Shown: positions 41,481 to 49,804 of the stretch, one piece after another
Layout: every line of letters starts with the position of its first letter
How positions within the stretch are numbered: position 1 is the stretch's first letter
Source of the DNA: Mycolicibacterium mageritense
GTDB lineage: Bacteria; Actinomycetota; Actinomycetes; Mycobacteriales; Mycobacteriaceae
Assembly (NCBI RefSeq): GCF_010727475.1
Contig: NZ_AP022567.1
Span: forward strand, 7,874,001 to 7,938,000
Length of the DNA stretch: 64,000 bases
Reading direction: 5' to 3'
Notes under the pieces: model-generated
The model's database searches: none
What the model saw: the letters and a program-made list of their open reading frames with translations, nothing else
What the model was told of the DNA's origin: nothing
Position numbers and translations under genes: made by a program

Positions 41481-43172
41481 CTAGAGGCGGCTCTCCAGCC
41501 GCGCTGACACTCCCGCCTCCTGCAGGTCGAGGCGTTCGAGCATGGCGCGGACGGCCTCGTCTTCGATGTTCCCGTTGTCGCGTTCGGCGATGAGCGCCGC
41601 CCGCTGCGCGGCCAGCACGTCGCGGTAGAGCGCGGAGAACACGCCGGCCAACTTGGTGTGAGCCTCGGGATCGGGCATCTCGTCGGCGTCCTGCGAGTGC
41701 CGTGCGATGGTGTTGGAGATCTGGACGATCAGTTCGGGATTCATGCCCGCCGGCGGATTGGCCCGGAACTCCCCCAGCACCTCTTCGGCGGCGTCGTGCA
41801 CGACGCGCTCGGCCTTGAGTTCCTCACCGCGGTCGAACGCGTGGTCATCGGAGAACCGGGACAGGTGCAGGCGGCGGATCAGCCACGGCAGGCTGCCGCC
41901 CTGGATCAGCAGCGTGCCGACGCTGACCACGAAGGCGATCGCCTGGATGGTGGCGCGCTCGGGAAACGGTTCGCCACTGGCCGTGGTGACCGGGATCGCG
42001 GCGGCCGCCGCCAGCGTCACCACACCCCGCATCCCGGTCCACGACACCACGACGTTCTCGCGCCACGACAACGACCGGCGGTCGATCTTGGACCGCCACT
42101 TTCCCAGCGGCTTGTTTTTCGCTTTCGTACCGAGCGCACCGCGCCCGCCCCGTTCGGGTGCGGGGACGCTGAGTTTCGCCTCGACATGCTGAAACAGCTT
42201 GTTGCGGCCGAACATCAGGAAAACCGAGAGTGGCCGGATGGCCAGCACGATCAGCAACACGATCGCCGAGGCCACCGCCACCTCGGCCAACGATTCGTGT
42301 GCCTCGCGCAGATCCTCGAGCACGAACCGCAGGTGCAGGCCGATGTAGGCGAACACGAACGCCTCCAAGAGCACGTCGACCGAGTTCCACACGTACCGCT
42401 CCTGCAGCCGGGTCTGGTACCCGGCGCCGAGCGTTCCGTTGCCGACCACGAACCCGGCGACCACGACCGCCAGCACGCCTGACGCGTGCAACTCCTCGGC
42501 GGCGATGAACGCGCCGAACGGAACCAGCAGTCCCTGAACGGTTTCCAGCCCGGGGTTGGCCAAGCGCTCGCGCAGCCACAGCGTCACGTAGCCGAGCAAC
42601 GCCCCGACCAGCGGTCCGACCACCGCGCTGTAACCGAACAGCAAGAACGGGTTCTCGATGAAGGTGTGGGTGCCTGCCACCTGAGCGACCGCGATGGTGA
42701 ACAGCGTCAGGGCGGCCGCGTCGTTGATCAGGCTCTCGCCGGTGAGGATCGCCATAACGCGTTTGGGCAATCCGAGCTTGCGTCCGACCGCGACAGCGGT
42801 GACCGCGTCGGGTGGTGCCACGATCGCGCCGAGAACCAGCGCCACGCCAAAGGTCAACGGCACCACCACGAGCCACGCCGAGACCGCGGCAACCGTGAAC
42901 GCGCTGACCACCACGAGCCCGACCCCGAGGCCGAGGATGGGTCGGATGTTGCGCAGGAACGTCGGAAACGAGAAGTCCAGCGCCGCGGAGTACAGCAGCG
43001 GCGGCAGCACGACCGTCAGCAGGATGTGCGAATCCATTTCCGGCGGCTCGAAATCCGGCATGAACGACACCGCGATGCCGACCACGACGATGATCAGGGC
43101 GGGTTCCATCCCACGCCGATGCGCGATAGCTGTGACGATGATGGCTCCGACAACGACGAGGATCAATTCCAC
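41481..43172 (-). CDS. Na+/H+ (cation/proton) antiporter, CPA1 family
   Basis: 563 aa with about twelve hydrophobic segments. Conserved CPA1 signatures are VVLPPLLYSAALDF, ALVLGAIVAPPDAVTAVAVGRKLG and LTGESLINDAAALTLF, carrying the ion-site Asp residues. A hydrophilic C-terminal region of about 130 residues is cytoplasmic. The protein exchanges Na+ or K+ for protons. It is a single gene between the Gly-rich membrane protein and nei. Confidence 0.9.
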   Translation of the reverse strand: MELILVVVGAIIVTAIAHRRGMEPALIIVVVGIAVSFMPDFEPPEMDSHILLTVVLPPLLYSAALDFSFPTFLRNIRPILGLGVGLVVVSAFTVAAVSAWLVVVPLTFGVALVLGAIVAPPDAVTAVAVGRKLGLPKRVMAILTGESLINDAAALTLFTIAVAQVAGTHTFIENPFLLFGYSAVVGPLVGALLGYVTLWLRERLANPGLETVQGLLVPFGAFIAAEELHASGVLAVVVAGFVVGNGTLGAGYQTRLQERYVWNSVDVLLEAFVFAYIGLHLRFVLEDLREAHESLAEVAVASAIVLLIVLAIRPLSVFLMFGRNKLFQHVEAKLSVPAPERGGRGALGTKAKNKPLGKWRSKIDRRSLSWRENVVVSWTGMRGVVTLAAAAAIPVTTASGEPFPERATIQAIAFVVSVGTLLIQGGSLPWLIRRLHLSRFSDDHAFDRGEELKAERVVHDAAEEVLGEFRANPPAGMNPELIVQISNTIARHSQDADEMPDPEAHTKLAGVFSALYRDVLAAQRAALIAERDNGNIEDEAVRAMLERLDLQEAGVSARLESRL

Positions 43173-43229
43173 CCCATGATTGTCCCGGCAAACCCGGCGA
43201 TCCTCATGTCGGGGCGTGTTGCGCGGCGC

Positions 43230-44024
43230 CTAAGTCTGGCAGCTGGGGCACCAGAACAGGTTTCGGCCTTCCAGTTCCGCCGTGAGCACCTTCGTCCCGC
43301 ATATCCGGCACGCCTCGCCTGCCCGGCGGTAGACGTAGGTGCGGGGCCGGCCGGGTCCATAGGCCGGCGCCCCGTGATCGTGCTCGGGCCGGACCACGAC
43401 GATCTTGCCGCGCCGCACCCCGACCTTCATCAACGCGACGAGATCGGCCCACATCGCGTCGAACTCGGCCTCGTCGATCAGAGTTCCGGGCCGATACGGA
43501 TCGATGCGATGCCGGAACAGCAGTTCGCTGCGGTACACGTTGCCGACCCCGGCGATCACCGACTGATCCATCAGCAGCGCACCGATGGGCCTGCGGGACT
43601 TGTTGATTCGTTTCCACGCCAGCCCTGGGTCGGCATCGCCGCGCAACGGGTCGGCACCCAGTTTGGCGACGACGTCGGGGATCTCGGACTCGGCGAGCAC
43701 CTCACACACCGTGGGGCCGCGCAGGTCCGTGCCGTATTCCGCGCCGACCATGCGCATACGGACCTGGCCGACCGGCAGCGGCAGCGGGACCGGCGCCTCG
43801 GTGAAGGTTCCGTACAGCCCGAGGTGGATGTGCACGACGCGGCCGCCGTCGTAATGGTGGAACAGGTGCTTGCCCCATGCGTCGGCCTTCTTCAGCACCC
43901 GCCCGTTCACGTCCGCCGCGCCATCGGCGAACCGGCCCTGCGGGCTCGACACGATCACCGGGGCGCGGCCGAACCGGCGTTGGTGCAGCCGCGCCAACCG
44001 GTGCAGCGTGTGCCCTTCGGGCAT
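43230..44024 (-). CDS. nei: Fpg/Nei-family DNA glycosylase (endonuclease VIII)
   Basis: 264 aa starting at the ATG at 44024, which gives the essential N-terminal MPEGHTLHRL: Pro2 is the nucleophile and Glu3 the catalytic acid. The helix-two-turn-helix segment QSVIAGVGNVYRSELLFRHRI binds DNA, and the C-terminal zinc finger is CRICG...WCPSC. It removes oxidised pyrimidines and nicks the strand. It starts 3 bases after the rpiB stop, as in M. tuberculosis Rv2464c-Rv2465c. Confidence 0.93.
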   Translation of the reverse strand: MPEGHTLHRLARLHQRRFGRAPVIVSSPQGRFADGAADVNGRVLKKADAWGKHLFHHYDGGRVVHIHLGLYGTFTEAPVPLPLPVGQVRMRMVGAEYGTDLRGPTVCEVLAESEIPDVVAKLGADPLRGDADPGLAWKRINKSRRPIGALLMDQSVIAGVGNVYRSELLFRHRIDPYRPGTLIDEAEFDAMWADLVALMKVGVRRGKIVVVRPEHDHGAPAYGPGRPRTYVYRRAGEACRICGTKVLTAELEGRNLFWCPSCQT

Positions 44025-44026
44025 GG

Positions 44027-44506
44027 TTAGGCAGGTGCGCCCGGGACGGGCGGGGCCACGTGGTCCTTTTCGTACTCGGCCATGATGTCGATGCGACGCT
44101 GGTGCCGTTCGGCCTCCGACCACGGCGTCGACAAGAACGCGTCGACGATGGCCAGCGCCTCCTCCTCGGTGTGCATGCGCCCGCCGAGGCCCATCAATTG
44201 CGCGTTGTTGTGCTCGCGGGCGAGTTTGGCGGTCTCGACACTCCAAGCCAGGGCACAGCGGGCGCCCGGCACCTTGTTCGCGGCGATCTGCTCACCGTTG
44301 CCCGAGCCGCCGAGCACGATGCCGAGGCTGCCCGGATCGGCGACGGTCTTGATGGCCGTGTCGATGCAGAACGCCGGGTAGTCGTCATCGGCGTCGTACG
44401 TGTACGCACCGCAGTCGACCGGCTCGTGGCCGGTCTTCTTGAGGTGCTCGATGATGGTCTTCTTGAACTCGAATCCGGCGTGGTCGGCACCGATGTAGAC
44501 GCGCAT
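44027..44506 (-). CDS. rpiB: Ribose-5-phosphate isomerase B
   Basis: 159 aa RpiB/LacAB family. N-terminal VYIGADHAGFEFKK (Asp and His of the active site), then YDADDDYPAFC and GIVLGGSGNGEQIAANKVPGAR, the phosphate-binding loop with Ser in place of the catalytic Cys seen in E. coli, as is usual in mycobacteria. It interconverts ribose 5-phosphate and ribulose 5-phosphate. It is followed directly by nei. Confidence 0.95.
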   Translation of the reverse strand: MRVYIGADHAGFEFKKTIIEHLKKTGHEPVDCGAYTYDADDDYPAFCIDTAIKTVADPGSLGIVLGGSGNGEQIAANKVPGARCALAWSVETAKLAREHNNAQLMGLGGRMHTEEEALAIVDAFLSTPWSEAERHQRRIDIMAEYEKDHVAPPVPGAPA

Positions 44507-44524
44507 GCCGGTAACCCTAGCCGG

Positions 44525-45070
44525 TCAGCGTTTCGTCACCAGACCGTCCACCAGGAGGTCGAGCAGGCGCGCAGCCTGCTCGGCCGACCGGCTGGCGAGG
44601 AAGATCCCGATCAGGCTCGAGACGACGTCGTCGGCGCCGACGTCGTCACGCAGGCTGCCGTCCTGGGCACCCGCGTCGAGCAGCGTTGTCACCGCACCGA
44701 AGACGCTGTCCCTGGTCTGGCTCGGCTGCACGACACCGGACGCGAACATCGCCTGCAGCGATTCCGCCATCCCCCGCTTCGCCGCGACGAACGCCGCGTA
44801 GCGGTCCATCCATCGGCGCAGGGCGATCACCGGCGGGTGACGGTCCAGCAACTCGACGGCCGATGCCGCCACTTCTGCGAGTTCGGCGGAGTACACGGCC
44901 TCGACGAGGGCCTCCCGATTCGGGAAGTGCCGGTAGAGCGTGCCGATGCCGACGCCGGCGTCGCGCGCGATGGCTTCCAGCGACACGGGCCCGTCGGCTG
45001 CGGCGAACGCCGCGGCGGCGCTCGCGAGCAGCCGTTCCCGGTTCCGGCGCGCGTCGGCCCGTTCGGCCAT
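44525..45070 (-). CDS. TetR-family repressor
   Basis: 181 aa. N-terminal TetR helix-turn-helix: RDAGVGIGTLYRHFPNREALVEAV. The ligand-binding helical domain is unspecific. It is divergent from an aldo/keto reductase 87 bases away, and the gap contains two copies of CGGAGG-N2-CCTCCG, so self- and neighbour repression is likely. It opens the block that interrupts rpiB-Rv2466c synteny. Confidence 0.88.
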   Translation of the reverse strand: MAERADARRNRERLLASAAAAFAAADGPVSLEAIARDAGVGIGTLYRHFPNREALVEAVYSAELAEVAASAVELLDRHPPVIALRRWMDRYAAFVAAKRGMAESLQAMFASGVVQPSQTRDSVFGAVTTLLDAGAQDGSLRDDVGADDVVSSLIGIFLASRSAEQAARLLDLLVDGLVTKR

Positions 45071-45072
45071 AG

Positions 45073-45120
45073 CGGAGGCTCCTCCGTTTTGCTAGCGTAG
45101 CAGAAGCGGAGGTTCCTCCG
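45073..45120. promoter_or_regulatory. Paired palindromic operators of the TetR gene
   Basis: CGGAGG-ct-CCTCCG (45073-45086) and CGGAGG-tt-CCTCCG (45107-45120) have centres 34 bases apart. A third dyad, TGCTA-gcg-TAGCA (45090-45102), lies exactly between them and may overlap the -10 regions. All are in the TetR/aldo-keto reductase gap. Confidence 0.75.
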
Positions 45121-45156
45121 CATCGGTTTCGAGTATCGCATCCCCAGGAGCGCACC

Positions 45157-46083
45157 ATGACCTCATCACCCCCAGGCGGCACCGGCACGCTCGGCGAGCA
45201 CACCGTGGCCCGCATCGGCTACGGCGCCATGGGTCTCGGGCGCCAACTCCCGCAGCACGACGCGGCGGCCGTGCTGCGGCGGGCGGTCGAGCACGGCGTC
45301 AACCACATCGACACCGCGTCGTTCTACGACCACGGGGTGGTGAACCGGCGCATCCGCGACGCGCTCGCGCCGTACGCCGACGATCTGGTGATCGTGAGCA
45401 AGGTCGGGGCCCGGCCCGCGACGGGACCGATTCCGCTGGCCCTGGCGCAGCATCCGGCCGACCTGCGCGCTGCCGTCGAACTGGATCTCGCCGGTCTCGG
45501 CCTCGAGCAGATTCCCGTGGTGAACCTGCGGCGCGCCGACATCGGCCCGGGCGTCACGGCCACGGGCGACCAGATCGTCGACCTGGACGATCAGCTGGCC
45601 GAGATGATTGCGCTGCGCGACGAGGGCAAGATCGGCGCGATCGGCATCAGCACCGTCGACGCCGATACCCTGCGTCGCGCCCTGCCCGCCGGCATCGTCT
45701 GCGTGCAGAACGCGTACAACCTGCTCAACCGCACGCACGAGGACGAGCGGGCACTGTGCACCGAGCACGGGATCGCCTGGGTGCCCTACTTCCCGCTGGG
45801 GTCGGGCTTCCCCGGTTTTCCGAAGGTCGCGGAAAACGCCGTGGTGCAACGCATCGCGGCCGAGCTGGGTGCCACGGGCGCGCAGGTCGGGCTGGCCTGG
45901 CTGTTGGCGCACGCCCCCAACACCCTGCTGATCGCGGGCACCACTTCGGTGGCACACCTGGAACAGAACCTGGCCGCCGGCGAGATCCGCCTCAACCCAA
46001 CACAACTCGCCGAGCTGGACGCGATCGAGACCGAGCTAGCCGACGGTGATGGCGTCGAGGCGTTCCTTGATGAACGCCGATGA
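45157..46083 (+). CDS. Aldo/keto reductase, putative TetR target
   Basis: 308 aa. AKR landmarks: IGYGAMGLGRQ at the start, DTASFYDHG (Asp and catalytic Tyr) and VIVSKVGARP (Lys). The usual catalytic His region reads VVNLRRADIG: His is replaced by Asn/Leu, which would alter or weaken catalysis. The NADPH site AGTTSVAHLEQNLAAGEIRL is normal. It reduces carbonyls in homologues. Its last 48 bases overlap the end of the convergent oxygenase gene. Confidence 0.84.
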   Translation: MTSSPPGGTGTLGEHTVARIGYGAMGLGRQLPQHDAAAVLRRAVEHGVNHIDTASFYDHGVVNRRIRDALAPYADDLVIVSKVGARPATGPIPLALAQHPADLRAAVELDLAGLGLEQIPVVNLRRADIGPGVTATGDQIVDLDDQLAEMIALRDEGKIGAIGISTVDADTLRRALPAGIVCVQNAYNLLNRTHEDERALCTEHGIAWVPYFPLGSGFPGFPKVAENAVVQRIAAELGATGAQVGLAWLLAHAPNTLLIAGTTSVAHLEQNLAAGEIRLNPTQLAELDAIETELADGDGVEAFLDERR

Positions 46084-46995
46084 CGTCACGGGTTGCAGAC
46101 CCGACACCTTGCCGATCGGCGGTTCCAACGGAATGACCAGCGCGTCGTGGTTGGCCTCGTAGAAGTAGATCAGCGACACCAGATCTTCTTCCGGGGCGTG
46201 CGGCTGCGGCGGCAGCACGCGATGCCGCCCCGACGGCCACCGTCGGCCGCTCCAGTACTCCAGCAGGTCACCGATGTTGACCGTGAGCGATCCGGGTTCC
46301 CACGGTGCGTCCTCCCAGCCCTCCTGATCGGAGTAGACCTGCAGCCCACCCGCGCCGGGCTCGCGGTCGAGGATGGTCACCGTGCCGAAGTCGGTGTGCG
46401 GACCGATGCGGAACTGGCCTGGTTCCGGTTCGCCCACCACGCTGACGGGCGGATAGTGGTTGATGTTCATGGTCCAGGTGGGCCGATCTGCCAGCGCCTC
46501 AAAGGGATTGGCGGGCAGCCCCAGCGCCTGCGCGAACAGCGCCAGCAGGTCGTCGGAGAGTTTCCGCATCGCCGCGGTGTACTCCTCGACCAGGGGCTGC
46601 AGGGCAGGCACCTCGGTGGGCCACACGTTGGGCGCGAACCAGATGCGGTCGACCTCGGGGTCACCCGTCGCGGTCTCGGCCCCCAGGCTGTAACTCTCCT
46701 TCAGGTCCGGCGGGGTCTCGGTGCCCTCGGCGTAGCCGTTGGCTTCCGCGCCCGGCCCGATCCAGCCGTGCCCGCCGACCGGAACCGAATATCGCCGCTT
46801 GACCTCGTCGGGCAGCGCGAAGAACTCCCGGCTCGCCGCACGCACCCGGGCCGCCAGGTCAGGGTCCACGCCGTGGCCCGTGACGACGATGAAGCCGGCC
46901 CGCTGCAAGCCCGCATCGACCTCGGCCGCCACCGCCTCGGCATCAGCACCGCCCGCATACCACCGGGAGATGTCAACTGTCGCAATGGCACTCAT
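46036..46995 (-). CDS. Isopenicillin-N-synthase-like Fe(II)-dependent oxygenase
   Basis: 319 aa. The start at 46995 overlaps the deaminase stop (ATGA); a longer start would include the ribosome site GGAGG. DIOX_N region RAGFIVVTGHGVD, then a double-stranded beta-helix with iron ligands HTDFGTVTIL (His-x-Asp) and SGRHRVLPP (second His). The RxS motif that binds 2-oxoglutarate's carboxylate appears as LVS (DLVSLIYF): Arg is replaced by Leu. Coupling to a cytosine deaminase and an NCS1 permease suggests oxidation of a pyrimidine or purine, in the manner of fungal thymine 7-hydroxylase. Confidence 0.83.
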   Translation of the reverse strand: MSAIATVDISRWYAGGADAEAVAAEVDAGLQRAGFIVVTGHGVDPDLAARVRAASREFFALPDEVKRRYSVPVGGHGWIGPGAEANGYAEGTETPPDLKESYSLGAETATGDPEVDRIWFAPNVWPTEVPALQPLVEEYTAAMRKLSDDLLALFAQALGLPANPFEALADRPTWTMNINHYPPVSVVGEPEPGQFRIGPHTDFGTVTILDREPGAGGLQVYSDQEGWEDAPWEPGSLTVNIGDLLEYWSGRRWPSGRHRVLPPQPHAPEEDLVSLIYFYEANHDALVIPLEPPIGKVSGLQPVTSSAFIKERLDAITVG

Positions 46996-47432
46996 TCGCC
47001 GATATCCTCCGCCCACAGGTCAGGCCGTTCAGCGATGAATTCCTCCATCATCGCCACGCACCGCTCGTCGTCCAGCAGCGTAACCGCCACACCGTGTTCA
47101 GCGAGCCAATCGTGGCCGCCGGTGAACGTGCGGCTCTCCCCGATCACCACGGCCCCGATGTTGAACTGGCGCACCAGGCCGCTGCAGTACCAGCACGGCG
47201 AGAGCGTGGTCACCATGACGGTGGAGCGGTACCCGCGCTGGCGGCCGGCGGCCCGGAAGGCGTCGGTCTCGGCGTGGATCGACGGGTCGTCGTTCTGCAC
47301 CCTCCGGTTGTGACCGCTGCCGAGCAGCGTGCCGTCGGCGCTGAACAGCGCGGCACCGATCGGAATGCCGCCCTCGGCCAGCCCTTTTCGCGCTTCGTCG
47401 ACCGCGACCTCCAGCATCTGTTCGGGTGTCAT
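46992..47432 (-). CDS. Cytosine deaminase-like nucleobase deaminase
   Basis: 146 aa; ATG at 47432 overlaps the permease stop by ATGA. Zinc-deaminase motifs: DDPSIHAETDAFR (His and catalytic Glu) and TLSPCWYCSGL (two Cys). The segment resembles yeast-type cytosine deaminase more than bacterial CodA or tRNA deaminases. It probably deaminates cytosine or 5-methylcytosine taken up by the adjacent permease. It is the middle gene of a three-gene, fully overlapping set. Confidence 0.86.
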   Translation of the reverse strand: MTPEQMLEVAVDEARKGLAEGGIPIGAALFSADGTLLGSGHNRRVQNDDPSIHAETDAFRAAGRQRGYRSTVMVTTLSPCWYCSGLVRQFNIGAVVIGESRTFTGGHDWLAEHGVAVTLLDDERCVAMMEEFIAERPDLWAEDIGE

Positions 47433-48826
47433 GCCGTCACCGCCCGCTCGGCCGCGAGCTTGGACCGGCACAACACCAGGTAACAGCCACCCGCGATGAG
47501 GAAGCCGACGAAGAACGTGATGTCACCCAACTGGGGCACCTCCCGTGCGATGAATCCGACGAACTTCGCCTGGTTGCAGAACAACGTCACCGACACCACC
47601 AGGCCGATCAGGAACGACACCAGCCCGGGCCAGTTGGTGTAGGACCGGTCGTAGAGAAAGTGCGCGACAGGCTGGTCGCCGCGCAGGTACTGGTCGGCGA
47701 ACACCACGCCCAGCCACGGCCCGATCCAGTAGGCGATGATCAGCAGGAAGGCCTCGTAGCTTGCCGCGGCGTCGGCCAGGGCCCACCAGGCGATGAGAAA
47801 CCCGACGACGCCGAAGAACACCGTGGCGAGGGCGCGTGCCACGTGGTGCGGCAGCTTGACCCCGATGGTCACGAAAGCCATTGCGCCGGAATAGATGTTG
47901 ATGGCGTTGGCGGCGATTGCCCCGATCGCGATGGCCAGTAGGGTCAGGTTGGCCAGCCAGGGCGCCAGCTCGGCGGTGAACGCCGCGGTCGGGTTGTCCG
48001 ACACTGCCGGCCCGATGGTCACCGATGCGGCCCCGACCACTTGCAACAGCAGACATGAGACGAACAGCCCGGCCGCCGCGAAGAAGCCCGTCCGCGGGCC
48101 CGACTCCGAACTCGGCAGATAACGCGTGAAGTCCGCGGCGTACGGCGCCCAGCCTGCGACGTACCCGAACGCGGTGCCGACCGTGAGCAGAAAACCGCCC
48201 ATGCCACCGACGCCTCCGGCGACGGCCGGGGCGCCCAGGTCGGCCTTGCTCAGGATCACCACCGACGTGATCGCGAAGATCACCGCCAGCACCGGGAAGG
48301 CCCACCGCTCGAAGGCCTGCACGAGGTTGTGGCCGAACACTGCGAGCGCGGTCTGGACCACGACGACCAACACCAGCGCGAGCACGGGCGCCACCCCGGC
48401 GAGGCTCGACAGCGCGAATGCTCCGCTGACGCTGTTGGTCGCGAACCATCCGATGCCCGCCGTCACCGTCATCAACAGCGACGGCACCGCGTTGCCCTTG
48501 AACCCGAAGGGCAGCCGGCCCAGCACCATCTGCGGGACGCCGTGCCGCGGACCGCGTTTGGAGAGGAAGTAGTGCGCAACGGCGCCGAGCCCGGTGCCCA
48601 GCGCCATGCCGGCCACCGCCTGCCAGAAGGTCATGCCGTAGACGGCGACCGCGAGCACGCCCAGGAAGATCGTGGCGAACTCCAGGTTGGGCGAGGTCCA
48701 GGTCCAGAACAACTGGCTTGGCTTGCCGTGCCGGTCGGCCTCTGCGATGAACTCGTTGCCACCCGGTTCGACGGCCGCGATCCGATCGCGATAGGTACCG
48801 TCGGTGCTCGGCTCGGCCGCCGTCAT
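47429..48826 (-). CDS. NCS1-family nucleobase permease (CodB-like)
   Basis: 465 aa with about twelve hydrophobic segments. The N-terminal hydrophilic stretch (FIAEADRHGKPSQLFWTWTSPN) leads into the NCS1 motif. GRLPFGFKGNAVPSLL and ADFTRYLPSSESG are conserved transport-core segments. It imports cytosine, purines or related bases with a cation. It heads the permease-deaminase-oxygenase set. An inverted repeat (48847-48879) lies in its 91-base leader; no strong ribosome site is visible. Confidence 0.87.
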   Translation of the reverse strand: MTAAEPSTDGTYRDRIAAVEPGGNEFIAEADRHGKPSQLFWTWTSPNLEFATIFLGVLAVAVYGMTFWQAVAGMALGTGLGAVAHYFLSKRGPRHGVPQMVLGRLPFGFKGNAVPSLLMTVTAGIGWFATNSVSGAFALSSLAGVAPVLALVLVVVVQTALAVFGHNLVQAFERWAFPVLAVIFAITSVVILSKADLGAPAVAGGVGGMGGFLLTVGTAFGYVAGWAPYAADFTRYLPSSESGPRTGFFAAAGLFVSCLLLQVVGAASVTIGPAVSDNPTAAFTAELAPWLANLTLLAIAIGAIAANAINIYSGAMAFVTIGVKLPHHVARALATVFFGVVGFLIAWWALADAAASYEAFLLIIAYWIGPWLGVVFADQYLRGDQPVAHFLYDRSYTNWPGLVSFLIGLVVSVTLFCNQAKFVGFIAREVPQLGDITFFVGFLIAGGCYLVLCRSKLAAERAVTA

Positions 48827-48846
48827 GCGGCGTCAACCACTGTCAT

Positions 48847-48879
48847 GCGTACACCGTGGCGTGAACGACGGTGTAACGC
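48847..48879. promoter_or_regulatory. Inverted repeat upstream of the NCS1 permease gene
   Basis: GCGTACACCGT (48847-48857) pairs with the sequence at 48868-48879 through 11 base pairs with one bulged A and a 10-base loop. It occupies the short gap between the gntR stop and the permease start, so it may be an operator or an RNA hairpin in the leader. Confidence 0.5.
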
Positions 48880-48917
48880 AAGCCGAACACAGAGGTTGAG
48901 CCGCAATTCCCCGGCGC

Positions 48918-49595
48918 CTACTCAGGCTCGGCGACGGCGAGCAACTCCCTGGCGCTGGCGACGATATGGGTGTCGAGGGCCGAGCGACGCCCGTCGGGGC
49001 CGCCGGCCCGGATCGCCTCGAGCAGCGCACGGTGTTCGTCGGGGATCGCGAACGGACTTTCATGACGCTTCGCGAGGCGATAGATCTGCATCCGGATGCG
49101 TGGCTGCACGCTGGCCCACAGCTGCATGGCGTGTTCGGATCTCGCGCTCTTGACGATCGTCTCGTGAAACAGCACGTCGAGATCGTTGAGCTGCTCGAGA
49201 TCATCGTCGCCCGCGGCCCTGTCCATGAGCGCCACCAGGCGCTCGAGCTCGGCCAGCACTGCGGGGTCGGCGCAGGCCGCCTCGACCGCGAACTGCTCGA
49301 TGGCGAGCCGGACCGGGAGCAACACACCCAGCAACTCTTCGGCACTCACGGTCGCCACGAAGGCCCCGCGGTTGGGGATGTGGTGGACCAGCCCTTCACT
49401 TTCCAGCTGCCGCAGCGCTTCCCGCACGGGGCCCGGACTGGCACCGAGGTGCGCGGCCAGCACATCCTGTTTGAGCTGCGAGCCCGGCGGTAGCGCACCC
49501 TTCACGATCTGCTCACGCAGCCAGTCCGCGATCTGATGCCGCCGCGACGACGGTAACGGGGCGGCGGTAGCCAGAGGTTCCACGGACTTGGTCAA
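48918..49595 (-). CDS. GntR/FCD-family regulator
   Basis: 225 aa starting at TTG 49595, with GGAGG 4 bases upstream; the frame stays open further but without a ribosome site. N-terminal winged helix: IADWLREQIVKGALPPGSQL then LGASPGPVREALRQLESEGLV. The C-terminal helical FCD domain has metal-binding Asp/His residues (LDVLFHETIVKSA, DEHRALLEAI, DTHIVAS). It faces the ABC/D-aminoacylase operon, whose gap holds an AT-rich palindrome (49718-49733), and also precedes the NCS1 gene set, so either or both may be its targets. Confidence 0.86.
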   Translation of the reverse strand: MTKSVEPLATAAPLPSSRRHQIADWLREQIVKGALPPGSQLKQDVLAAHLGASPGPVREALRQLESEGLVHHIPNRGAFVATVSAEELLGVLLPVRLAIEQFAVEAACADPAVLAELERLVALMDRAAGDDDLEQLNDLDVLFHETIVKSARSEHAMQLWASVQPRIRMQIYRLAKRHESPFAIPDEHRALLEAIRAGGPDGRRSALDTHIVASARELLAVAEPE

Positions 49596-49717
49596 CGATC
49601 CTCCGTCAATCGTCCTTCTCCCTTCACAAGGGTCGCCCGATGGCGCCAATCCTATGCAGCGCGGCCTGCCGATCAGCCTTCCGGACTTCGCCAGCGTCAG
49701 CCTGTTGCGTAGATTAC

Positions 49718-49733
49718 AGATTATAGATAATCT
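49718..49733. promoter_or_regulatory. AT-rich palindrome, candidate GntR operator
   Basis: AGATTAT-ag-ATAATCT is a 7+7 inverted repeat around two bases, with a further AGATTAC copy just before it (49711-49717). It is strikingly AT-rich for this genome and lies between the divergent gntR and ABC operon starts. Confidence 0.7.
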
Positions 49734-49804
49734 CTGATTTACTCCAGCCGAGTGGCCCCTCCGCCCTCTCGGAAGCCGAATCACCCTCTGAACAAAGGAA
49801 ACTC

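Noticed and set aside
46036..46083. Overlap of convergent aldo/keto reductase and oxygenase ends considered as a frameshift or truncation.
   Set aside because: Both proteins reach normal family length with expected C-terminal motifs; a 48-base tail overlap is acceptable.
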